From Eubacterium callanderi (lineage in GTDB: Bacteria > Bacillota > Clostridia > Eubacteriales > Eubacteriaceae), in contig NZ_FRBP01000008.1 in the NCBI RefSeq assembly GCF_900142645.1, positions 30,743 through 94,742 on the forward strand: 64,000 bases of DNA, given 5' to 3'. Of this stretch, positions 8,942-16,393 are shown piece after piece (within the stretch, counting starts at the first letter, position 1; the number at the start of each line of letters is the position of its first letter). A program made the translations under genes and the position numbers. The notes under the pieces were generated by a model. The model saw only the letters and a program-made list of their open reading frames with translations. It made no database searches and was not told where the DNA came from.

Positions 8942-9581
8942 GGATAAATCTTTCAATGTGCTATGTCCGCCGATTTTTGTGCCGGATATTTTCAAAGACA
9001 AAGATCATAAAAGTGCTTCAGAAGAACATTCATCCAAACGAGCCCCGGTTGATTTACCAGGGGCTCCAGATTTAGGGAGTTTCAAAGAAGAAGAGGAAGC
9101 AATGCTCAGTGAAGTGTATTTGTCGGAATCCGAAAAAAAGCCAGACATAAAGGAAAAAACGGAAAAGCGTTCGATTTTTCATTTTTTCAGGCGAAAGAAA
9201 AAACGCCCCAAAAAAGAATTGACAGAAGAAATTGAATTTAAGCCCTCGGATTTTAAAACCACAATACTTGACGACGATATTCCTTATTTGATATTAAAGA
9301 GCCGCCAAAGTGACGTGAGTGATCTGGTTATCTTTACGGATTATTATCCCATTGGAAGAAGGATACCGGATCTACAGGCTTTTTCTTATATTTCAAAATG
9401 CCATGGGCTGATCTATTCCACAGATCGTGACCATGCTTATTTTGGTGATTGTTCGCAAAATACCAATCGGATTAACGGACAGCCTTTGAACCACATGAAA
9501 TACTATGAGTTGAAGGAAGGAGACACCCTTCGACTTGGACAGCTTGAATTTATTGTTGAAAGGGAAAAATATGAGTTTTAA
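8925..9581 (+). CDS. FHA-domain protein (218 aa)
   Basis: Overlaps the end of the surface-protein gene by 17 bases. The N-terminal half is acidic and then strongly basic (FRRKKKRPKK, residues about 83-95). Next comes TTILDDD (about 112-118), a likely phospho-threonine site. The C-terminal 95 residues form an FHA domain: IGRR, SKCHG, NTNRINGQ and LRLGQLEF match the GR, S-x-x-H and NG positions that bind phospho-threonine. It would read the phosphorylation set by the neighbouring kinase. The basic linker could bind membrane or nucleic acid. Confidence 0.85.
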   Translation: MKITIEDKSFNVLCPPIFVPDIFKDKDHKSASEEHSSKRAPVDLPGAPDLGSFKEEEEAMLSEVYLSESEKKPDIKEKTEKRSIFHFFRRKKKRPKKELTEEIEFKPSDFKTTILDDDIPYLILKSRQSDVSDLVIFTDYYPIGRRIPDLQAFSYISKCHGLIYSTDRDHAYFGDCSQNTNRINGQPLNHMKYYELKEGDTLRLGQLEFIVEREKYEF

Positions 9582-10290
9582 TATATCGATTGAAAAATTA
9601 GATGATAAAGGAAAAAGAGATCGGTATGAGGATGCTTTTACCTACTGGAGTGAAAAAGATATTAAGGGGAATACTTTTTATTGTTTTGCTGTTGCCGACG
9701 GTGTAGGCGGGCTCGATAAAGGAGAAGCGGCCAGCAGTATTGCCATTGATGAAATAAACCATTGGGCTGCAAATACCTGTCGGCATCTTTTAACAGATAA
9801 GGCAGTGAACCTCGAATTAGAATTGACGGAGTTGCTAAAACAGATCAACAAACATATTTTTTGTTATGGAAAAAAGAGAAATATAAAACTTGGGACAACA
9901 CTGACCATGATTGTTATTATTAATGAAGAGGGACGTATCTTACAGGTAGGCGATAGCATTGCCTACTTAATTGAAAAGCGTCAGGCCTATCGTATATCCG
10001 ATAAGCATACCCAACAAAAGAATCATCGAAGCTACCTTACCAGCTGTATCGGGACGAATGAAGCAGTCACGCTTTTCCAGAATCAGGAAATTAAACTGGC
10101 GGCACCTTCTGTCTTGTTTATTGGATCGGACGGCTTTTTTAACTGTTTGGATATTCAAAGTCATATCAACCTGATTGAAAAGGGCAAAAATAAAAAAGTG
10201 CTGCCAACGTTATTAAAAAGTGTTCGTGATGCAGGAGAAACCGATAATGTAACCGGTATTCTGGTAAGAATCAAAAACGAATTAAGTTAA
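9571..10290 (+). CDS. PP2C-family Ser/Thr phosphatase
   Basis: The start at 9571 lies within the end of the FHA gene, behind GAAAGGGAAAA. The 239-residue protein has the PP2C metal-binding motifs in order: RYEDAF, ADGVGGLDKGEA, GTTLTMIVI, VGDSIAYL, GSDGFFN and the terminal TDNVTGILV. The catalytic domain is complete, with no membrane segment. It would remove phosphates placed by the kinase at 3103-4917. It closes the operon, which is followed by a separate promoter. Confidence 0.92.
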   Translation: MSFNISIEKLDDKGKRDRYEDAFTYWSEKDIKGNTFYCFAVADGVGGLDKGEAASSIAIDEINHWAANTCRHLLTDKAVNLELELTELLKQINKHIFCYGKKRNIKLGTTLTMIVIINEEGRILQVGDSIAYLIEKRQAYRISDKHTQQKNHRSYLTSCIGTNEAVTLFQNQEIKLAAPSVLFIGSDGFFNCLDIQSHINLIEKGKNKKVLPTLLKSVRDAGETDNVTGILVRIKNELS

Positions 10291-10300
10291 AAGTATGGGT

Positions 10301-10315
10301 ATACTATGTTATAAT
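10301..10315 (+). promoter_or_regulatory. Extended -10 promoter of the Fic gene
   Basis: A TATAAT box at 10310-10315 is preceded by TG one base upstream (TGTTATAAT), the extended -10 form. The -35 (TTAAGT near 10281) is weak. It lies in the gap between the phosphatase gene and the Fic gene, which has its own AGAAAGGA ribosome site. Confidence 0.55.
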
Positions 10316-10368
10316 AACGATAAATTTATCTGAATAATAAAAGCAATGTTTTCAGAAAGGACTATCAA

Positions 10369-11175
10369 ATGAAAAAATTGCTGCGAACGGTCGATGTACT
10401 TAAAAATGAGCTTAGTAGTTTAAAACCACTGAATGAAACAGAAATAAAAAGGCTTCGCGATGAGTTCGCGATCGAGATCACTTACAACTCAAATGCGATT
10501 GAAGGAAATAGCTTGACTTTGAGAGAGACAGCATTAATCCTTCAGGAGGGAATCACCATTAGCCAGAAGCCGCTCCGTGAACATTTGGACATCATTGGTT
10601 TTAAAGATGCGTTTGATTTTATCATGGATTGTGCTGAAAGAGAAAGGGAGCTAACCGAGGGGCTAATAAAGGAAATCCATGCCCTTGTTTTGATGAACGA
10701 TGCAAGGAATCGAGGCGTTTTTAGAAGGGTACCAGTTCATATAATTAGTTCAACACACAAGCCGTCACAACCATATTTAATTGAACCCTATATGGAGAAA
10801 CTGATACTCAACTATTCAGAGTGGCTAAAGAAGTTACCGACAATTGAAGCCATTGCACGCTTCCATCTTGAGTTTGAGTCCATTCATCCCTTTATCGACG
10901 GTAACGGGCGAACAGGCCGATTAATCCTAAATCTGGAACTTGTAAAGCATGGCTACCTTCCGGTAGATATTAAGGTTACCGATGCAGCACGGTATTATAT
11001 GTGCTTTGATGATTATCGCGTTAATGACTTGAACCCGGAAATGATGACGGAACTCATCGCTGAATACGAGATGTCGCAACTGGAAAAGCATATAGCGATT
11101 GTAAAAGCAGCTCAGGAATATGAAAATGAATATGAGGGGGAATACCCTAAATATGACATTGAAGAAGAACGTTAG
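10369..11175 (+). CDS. Fic-domain protein (AMPylase type)
   Basis: A complete 268-residue Fic protein. The active-site loop HPFIDGNGRTGR spans residues 173-184, with catalytic H173. The N-terminus carries S41-NAI-E45-G, the self-inhibitory S/TxxxE(G/N) motif of class II Fic enzymes, so no separate antitoxin is needed. Such enzymes transfer AMP (or another NMP) to hydroxyl side chains of target proteins. The C-terminus is acidic and ends DIEEER, matching the tails of several other proteins in this layer. Being next to relaxase genes, it could act in recipients after transfer, but that is inference. Confidence 0.93.
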   Translation: MKKLLRTVDVLKNELSSLKPLNETEIKRLRDEFAIEITYNSNAIEGNSLTLRETALILQEGITISQKPLREHLDIIGFKDAFDFIMDCAERERELTEGLIKEIHALVLMNDARNRGVFRRVPVHIISSTHKPSQPYLIEPYMEKLILNYSEWLKKLPTIEAIARFHLEFESIHPFIDGNGRTGRLILNLELVKHGYLPVDIKVTDAARYYMCFDDYRVNDLNPEMMTELIAEYEMSQLEKHIAIVKAAQEYENEYEGEYPKYDIEEER

Positions 11176-11217
11176 ATTTATATTAATATTTTTAGTCTGT
11201 AATTGTATTAGCTTATG

Positions 11218-11241
11218 AGCGCCTGTTATGGCGCTTTTTTT
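11218..11241 (+). terminator. Rho-independent terminator after the Fic gene
   Basis: AGCGCC/GGCGCT arms around a six-base loop (11218-11235) are followed by six Ts. It ends the Fic transcript just before the next gene. Confidence 0.8.
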
Positions 11242-11266
11242 ATTAGCTAAAAGTGAAAGGATAAAA

Positions 11267-12340
11267 ATGGATAATACGAATGTTTTTGATTTTGAAAAAA
11301 GGTGGGTCAAAGATTTAGGATTACCCGAGGAAGTGGCACATAGGATTGCTAATATTGCCGACTTGTTTGAGATGATCAGCGATCAACGACTGATTCCTTT
11401 TAAACAGCATCCAGGCTGGTTTGAGGGTTTACAGAGTATTCACAGACTAAATTTTGATGATGATCAGATTTACTTGGAAGCGCTTTATGATAATAACGGG
11501 ATGCCACCAATGACTTACGATGATGAAGACAACTGGATAATCCCTGATCCCGATAAGGGTCAAGGGAGATGGGAAAAATATGGACAATTTTATTGCTCAA
11601 CGGATGCAGATGGCGAAATATATGTAAACTATTTTAATTTTCTTGATGTTTCCGATTTGGTTAAGTTGGAGCAAAAAGAAAAAGCCGTTTTAAACTGCGC
11701 GAAGATGAGTCAAGTCAGAAACTTAAAGTTAAAAGATATACAAAACGCATTGTATCAATACCTTCGTCGGCAAGACCCAGAGCAGACTTTTGATTATTTA
11801 AATCAGTCTGATAATGCTTTATGTGAAGAATTAGTCAAAATAGATGAACGACTTGATATGAACAGTCTTTCTGGAGATTTTTTATGGGATACAGTATTAC
11901 AACTTTTTAAAGATGAAAAACTAGGAGATAGCTTTCCAGAATATGATGCAATAGGCTATTTTGAGGGGAATAACGCATTACAAAGTTTAGAATGGCATGA
12001 AAAAGCGCATTTTGGAAAAGTCGTTCGATATGAAGAGTATGGTTATGTGGATCTTCCTGTTTTAGAAATTGATAAAAGTAATCCGGAATACCAGGCTTAC
12101 AGAAATGAAATGTATCAATTGGTGACTCAAAACGCCTGCAAAGATGATGATCTGAGTGTGTACTTAATCAATCATTTATCAGGAGATAAACTTGATCAGG
12201 TGACTGATTTTATTAAAGAATTCAAAAGAAATGGCGTTGATCCGAATAACGATTTATTTAGCAAAGCAGGTTGGAGATCCCAGGAAGATGAGGATTATTT
12301 AAAAGTCAATGATATGCCGGTGATAGACGATGAACGTTAA
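11267..12340 (+). CDS. Unknown acidic protein upstream of MobC (357 aa)
   Basis: The ATG at 11267 has GTGAAAGGATA before it and is preferred to an earlier in-frame start inside the terminator. The product is soluble and acidic, with many tyrosines and tryptophans in the first 130 residues (for example a WFEGL and a YYDxxG-like segment) and helical later. No family is recognised. It ends VIDDER, again an acidic tail with ER at the terminus. It precedes the mobC-relaxase pair by 26 bases and probably shares their transcript, so a role in transfer is plausible. Confidence 0.65.
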   Translation: MDNTNVFDFEKRWVKDLGLPEEVAHRIANIADLFEMISDQRLIPFKQHPGWFEGLQSIHRLNFDDDQIYLEALYDNNGMPPMTYDDEDNWIIPDPDKGQGRWEKYGQFYCSTDADGEIYVNYFNFLDVSDLVKLEQKEKAVLNCAKMSQVRNLKLKDIQNALYQYLRRQDPEQTFDYLNQSDNALCEELVKIDERLDMNSLSGDFLWDTVLQLFKDEKLGDSFPEYDAIGYFEGNNALQSLEWHEKAHFGKVVRYEEYGYVDLPVLEIDKSNPEYQAYRNEMYQLVTQNACKDDDLSVYLINHLSGDKLDQVTDFIKEFKRNGVDPNNDLFSKAGWRSQEDEDYLKVNDMPVIDDER

Positions 12341-12366
12341 TATAAAAGCGAATAAAGGAGGTTAAG

Positions 12367-12732
12367 ATGAACATTTCCGATGATCCTAAAAGCGTGAAGG
12401 TAAGCATTCGTTTTACCGATCAGGAAATAGAGTATTTGGAGAAAAAAGCGCTTGATAGCAATTGCATTTGGAATAAAAATCCCTGTATATCCCAATTTAT
12501 CCGATTGTGTGTGCTGAATGAAGGGAAAGTTTATATTTATAAGGAATTCAAACCGATTTTAATGCAGATCCGAAAAATTGGAACCAATTTGAACCAAATC
12601 GCGAAGTTGGCCAATATGCACAAAATTGAAGAAGTTTATTTGCAGGAGTGCCAGAAAGAACTGGCCGAAATCGTCAAAATGCTGGAAAGAATATCAAAGC
12701 AACTGCCCAATAATCGTGCTAAGACAAAATGA
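12367..12732 (+). CDS. mobC: MobC-like relaxosome accessory protein
   Basis: A 121-residue protein behind AAAGGAGG. Residues 8-45 resemble a ribbon-helix-helix region (VKVSIRFTDQEIEYLEKKA). The C-terminal half has IRKIGTNLNQIAKLAN, the classical MobC signature (x-x-x-G-x-N-L-N-Q-I-A), then a coiled-coil helix. MobC proteins bind oriT and help the relaxase open the strands. It lies 13 bases before the relaxase gene. Confidence 0.85.
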   Translation: MNISDDPKSVKVSIRFTDQEIEYLEKKALDSNCIWNKNPCISQFIRLCVLNEGKVYIYKEFKPILMQIRKIGTNLNQIAKLANMHKIEEVYLQECQKELAEIVKMLERISKQLPNNRAKTK

Positions 12733-12745
12733 TGAGAGGTGAATT

Positions 12746-14389
12746 TTGGCGCTAATAAGAATGATTTCACGAAAAACAAAAGACAAACCCAGCCGATTTT
12801 TTGAAGCGGTAAAATACTGTGTCAAAAATGCAAAAGTTAGCTTGGAAAATGGGGATCAGCTTAAGCATTCATGGAATTGCAGCGATGACCCGGCGGAAGC
12901 TTACCAGCTTATGCGCACTACTCAGCGACTTTATGATCAGCAAAATGCCGACTTCTTGTACGTTCATTTTATCCAGAGTTTTCCAAATGATCAGGGCATT
13001 TTACCAGATTTGGCACATGAAATAGGCGTTGAGCTTATCAACAGCTTGCCGGAAATATTTAATGGTTTTGAGATCATTATGGGAACGCATATGGACACAG
13101 GCACCTGGCATAATGACTTTGTTTTGAATCGAACAAATTTTTTAACCGGTAAGCGTTGGCATCAAAGTAAGGAAGATCTTAGAAGATTAAAAGAAAAATC
13201 CATACAGCTCTGTGAGGAAAAGGGCATTACCCTCAGTTGGGTAAAAGATAAAGGAAAAGCAACGATTTCGACGAAAACACGTGGTGAGTTTGAAAACCAA
13301 AAAAATAATACTTCCTGGAAAACGGAAATGTATAAAACCGTGATCTATGCGCTTGATCAATCCTCAGATAAATGGAGCTTTATGCTTAAAATGCAGGAGT
13401 TTGGCTATCGGACGAATTGGTGGGATGATCGTGATTATGTAACATTTATCAACCCGCACAATTTCCGATGTAGAAGCACAACACTCAATCCTGAATGGTG
13501 CAAAACTAACCTTGAAAATTTGCTTAAAGAAGATAAGGAAGCTTCAAAAACGGAAAGGCACAGAAGTGATTTTGGCGATAAAAAAGCCCTTTCTAAAGAC
13601 ACACAAACGGCTAAAGGAGTTGTCAATTATGCCATTCAGCACGCAACAAGTCGTGAAGATTTTATTCTTTTCCTCAAAAATAAAGGATATGATGTGACTT
13701 GGATCAATGAGCGTAAAAATATCACCATCAAAAAAGAGAATAAGACCTTTCGTTTAGTCACCTTAATGCGCCCAGAGGAATGGGACAAAGAAAAATTGAT
13801 GGCGCAGTTTGAAAAAAATCGTTTATTAGGTGATAATCTGAAAGTCGAAAATAGTCATATTAATCCGGATCGTGATCAACAGGAGGATCTCTTTGATTTC
13901 AATGATATAGATAAACAGCTAAAAGCAAGCTTTAATCAATCGATGCGTTATTCACTGAATGAATCTGAATTGTTTAACCATATGCAAAACTTGGGTTACC
14001 GTATGGTTAAAACAACCGATTCTTATGAAATCAAAGTGAATGATCATTTGACTGTGCCAATTGAGCGTCTGAATCGGTATGGTGATGGCGATTTTTGGAC
14101 TATATCGAAGATGAAAGATACTTTTGATCGAAATACCTACTACGAGAAAAAGGCTCCTGTAAAGTCAGAATATGAGAGAAAAAAATATGTAAGGACAGTG
14201 GGGGTCTGCCGAAATGTACGCAGTCAAATCGCACATCAAATTGAAGCGTATCACGCATCTGCAGGCGGCATGCAATACGAACAATTGGAAGGTCAGGCGC
14301 TGAAAGAATTAGCCATTCGTTTGGCATCGTCCGAAAAGATGGATTGGGAATCAAAAGGTTATGATTATGGAAAAGACAGTGAGAGGTGA
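12746..14389 (+). CDS. Relaxase with degenerate histidine motif (outer element)
   Basis: Starts at a TTG after GAGAGGTGA and encodes 547 residues. The N-terminal 180 residues align with MobP-type relaxases (KYCVKNAK, HFIQSFP, then the metal motif). The metal motif reads GTHMDTGTWHNDFVLN, where active relatives have HxDxxHxHNH, so the second and fourth histidines are threonine and aspartate. It may use a different metal geometry or be inactive. The rest is helical with repeated basic segments and ends YGKDSER. The stop overlaps the ribosome site of the next gene, so the two are coupled. Confidence 0.8.
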   Translation: MALIRMISRKTKDKPSRFFEAVKYCVKNAKVSLENGDQLKHSWNCSDDPAEAYQLMRTTQRLYDQQNADFLYVHFIQSFPNDQGILPDLAHEIGVELINSLPEIFNGFEIIMGTHMDTGTWHNDFVLNRTNFLTGKRWHQSKEDLRRLKEKSIQLCEEKGITLSWVKDKGKATISTKTRGEFENQKNNTSWKTEMYKTVIYALDQSSDKWSFMLKMQEFGYRTNWWDDRDYVTFINPHNFRCRSTTLNPEWCKTNLENLLKEDKEASKTERHRSDFGDKKALSKDTQTAKGVVNYAIQHATSREDFILFLKNKGYDVTWINERKNITIKKENKTFRLVTLMRPEEWDKEKLMAQFEKNRLLGDNLKVENSHINPDRDQQEDLFDFNDIDKQLKASFNQSMRYSLNESELFNHMQNLGYRMVKTTDSYEIKVNDHLTVPIERLNRYGDGDFWTISKMKDTFDRNTYYEKKAPVKSEYERKKYVRTVGVCRNVRSQIAHQIEAYHASAGGMQYEQLEGQALKELAIRLASSEKMDWESKGYDYGKDSER

Positions 14390-14394
14390 TGACT

Positions 14395-15270
14395 ATGGAT
14401 ATTGATTTCTACCCGGATAAAAACAGGGTTATTCGTTTGATAAAAGAAGTCGCGAACGGGCAATATAAAGGTGATTTAAATGCGGTTTCGAAATGGCTGG
14501 AAAGTAGTGCTGAGCTCGTTGGTGTAAACTTTTTTAAGACAGAAAAAGAAATATCAATAAACTTTGGATGTATGCGGAAAATGTATGATGATATACATGA
14601 TGCCTATCCGGTATATATGGATACTTTTAAGAAAAAAATAACACAGAACAGTGTGTTTATGGTGGACTTAACACAGAGTAAGCCTTTGGACTTTGAGCAG
14701 TATCTCGACGAAGATGAAACTAAAGACAGTCTTGTTGGAGAAATAATTGTCACGATGAGTAAGGACTGGAATCACAGTGCAAGTGTGGCCACTTTGCAGG
14801 AATATGTCCTTGCCCACATAGATTCAAAAATTGATTTGCTTCAAAAGCAAATTATGCCAGAGGATAATTTGAATTTATATCGAAACCATGTAATTATCAC
14901 AAATCTATTACGAGAGAACAAGGACGAAATTGAAGGATTCTTGACAGAAAACCAATTCTTTGATTTTTGGAGAGGTGGAAGGTATGAGCGATATGAGACG
15001 CTTCAGAATGCTGCCAGCAGTTTTTCTAATTGCCCCGAAGCCTTGAAAAGTATTGCTAATCTTTTGACAGATGAGCAGGTAAACTTTTCTGCTTATCACG
15101 CACATAAAACAACCATAAATCCCAGTGAAATCAGTTTTAATAATGATTTGATTAACGAAACGATTGCTTCGCTTGAAAACTATAGAGAAAGATATAAGCG
15201 TGAAACCGGACAGTTGAATATATTGGATGAAAAATATAATTTTGATTTGGAAATGGATGAAGAAAGATAA
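14395..15270 (+). CDS. Unknown protein coupled to the relaxase (291 aa)
   Basis: The ATG at 14395 is preferred over 14386 because AGAGGTGA lies five bases upstream. The ribosome site sits in the last codons of the relaxase gene. The product is soluble and largely helical, with no membrane segment or catalytic motif I can name. The C-terminus ends EMDEER, one of the shared acidic tails. Its place directly behind the relaxase suggests a transfer-associated role. Confidence 0.65.
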   Translation: MDIDFYPDKNRVIRLIKEVANGQYKGDLNAVSKWLESSAELVGVNFFKTEKEISINFGCMRKMYDDIHDAYPVYMDTFKKKITQNSVFMVDLTQSKPLDFEQYLDEDETKDSLVGEIIVTMSKDWNHSASVATLQEYVLAHIDSKIDLLQKQIMPEDNLNLYRNHVIITNLLRENKDEIEGFLTENQFFDFWRGGRYERYETLQNAASSFSNCPEALKSIANLLTDEQVNFSAYHAHKTTINPSEISFNNDLINETIASLENYRERYKRETGQLNILDEKYNFDLEMDEER

Positions 15271-15327
15271 GCCATGGATTTTCTAATAAAACAGTGTATA
15301 ATTAATATAAAAAAGAGGAGAAGTTAA

Positions 15328-15744
15328 ATGGAAAAAGCTAAGAAAACAATCCTGGAGCAGATAGCGCCGGAATTACAATATGTTCAAAATGGAGATTATC
15401 GTATTCCAAACATAATTGATTCTCCAAAGGAAGGAAAGAAATTAAATCGTTGGGGTCACCAATATGCTGAATACTTTAGGGGTATTCTGAAAGGAGGCCC
15501 TTACGATTTTGCGCTGATGGAAGGCGTCCTCAATCAACACTGCTACGAAGTCGGTGAACGGGCGGAGGAAATGTACCAGAATATCCATTGTCGGATGTGC
15601 GAGGAAGAAAAGATAGAAGAAATTAAAAAGACCGACTACCGGCGTGCGGTAACGCTTTTAGAAAAGATTCAAGCGGAAGCCGAGGAAGTCGTACTGCAGG
15701 AAGTTGTCTATGACGATGATCTTGACTGGCTTCCAGAAGCGTGA
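15328..15744 (+). CDS. tnpV: TnpV-like transposon protein (outer element)
   Basis: A 138-residue protein with the same layout as the TnpV at 23010-23384: E-Q-I-x-P-E-L-x-Y-x-x-x-G-D-Y-x-I-P at the start, the central WG-x-x-x-x-x-Y and an acidic end. TnpV occurs in Tn4451-type and related elements, but its biochemical job is unknown. The gene has its own ribosome site (AAAAGAGGAGAAG) and is followed by a terminator. Confidence 0.75.
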   Translation: MEKAKKTILEQIAPELQYVQNGDYRIPNIIDSPKEGKKLNRWGHQYAEYFRGILKGGPYDFALMEGVLNQHCYEVGERAEEMYQNIHCRMCEEEKIEEIKKTDYRRAVTLLEKIQAEAEEVVLQEVVYDDDLDWLPEA

Positions 15745-15790
15745 TGATCTGAGAGGATCGGATTAATCGAATAACCATACTGAATGAGCC

Positions 15791-15818
15791 AACACCACAG
15801 AAATGTGGTGTTTTTTTA
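15791..15818 (+). terminator. Rho-independent terminator
   Basis: Nine-base arms AACACCACA/TGTGGTGTT around GAAA are followed by a T run. It separates the tnpV-like gene from the long methylase-helicase gene. Confidence 0.9.
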
Positions 15819-15836
15819 TTTTAGAGAGGTGTAGAG

Positions 15837-16388
15837 TTGAAATACTATGAAGCGCTAGAGATTTACAATGACATATGCAAAAAAGTAATTGAGAGCCCAG
15901 AGGAGTGGATGCAGTTTTTAGACGCATCGCAGGGAATCTATAAATATTCGTTTAAAGAACAGCTGATGATCGCTGCGCAGCGTCCTGATGCGACGGCAGT
16001 CGCGGATATTGCATTCTGGAACAAAAAAATGGGACGCTATGTGAAAAAAAATAGCACCGGAATTGCGGTTTTTACGGAGAAAACAGATTCAAATCAAAAG
16101 CTGCGTTACGTTTATGATCGAAGCGATACCGAACTATCGTGGTACGGAGGACACGAAGTCCATCCATGGCAAGTTGAAAAAACGGAAGACTATGCCATGA
16201 TTGCTGACGCCATTGTCAATGCCACGGGCATCGAAGTGCCGAATGAATCTGCTATTGAAGATGTTTTTTACTATGTAACGGCCGCCACTGTATCGGATCA
16301 GGAGGATGTAGATGAATTGGTGGATAGCACTGCGCTTAAGGGGTCAGAACTATCGAAAAAAGAAAAAACGATCAAAGCAGCTGCCTAA
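15837..16388 (+). pseudogene. N-terminal part of the methylase-helicase gene, cut by a frameshift
   Basis: Starts at a TTG behind GAGAGGTG and gives 183 residues resembling ArdC/LtrC-type N-terminal domains of conjugative elements (SFKEQLMIAAQRPDATAVADIAFWN, then Y-V-K-K-N-S-T-G-I-A-V). The frame stops at TAA 16386-16388 after KAAA. Removing eight bases (16386-16393, a TAAGTGCC duplicate of the flanking GCC context) joins it smoothly to the next frame as KAAALIVASAAYLM. I therefore read this as the head of the 16394-22957 gene, separated by a small insertion. A separately translated domain is the alternative. Confidence 0.65.
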
Positions 16389-16393
16389 GTGCC

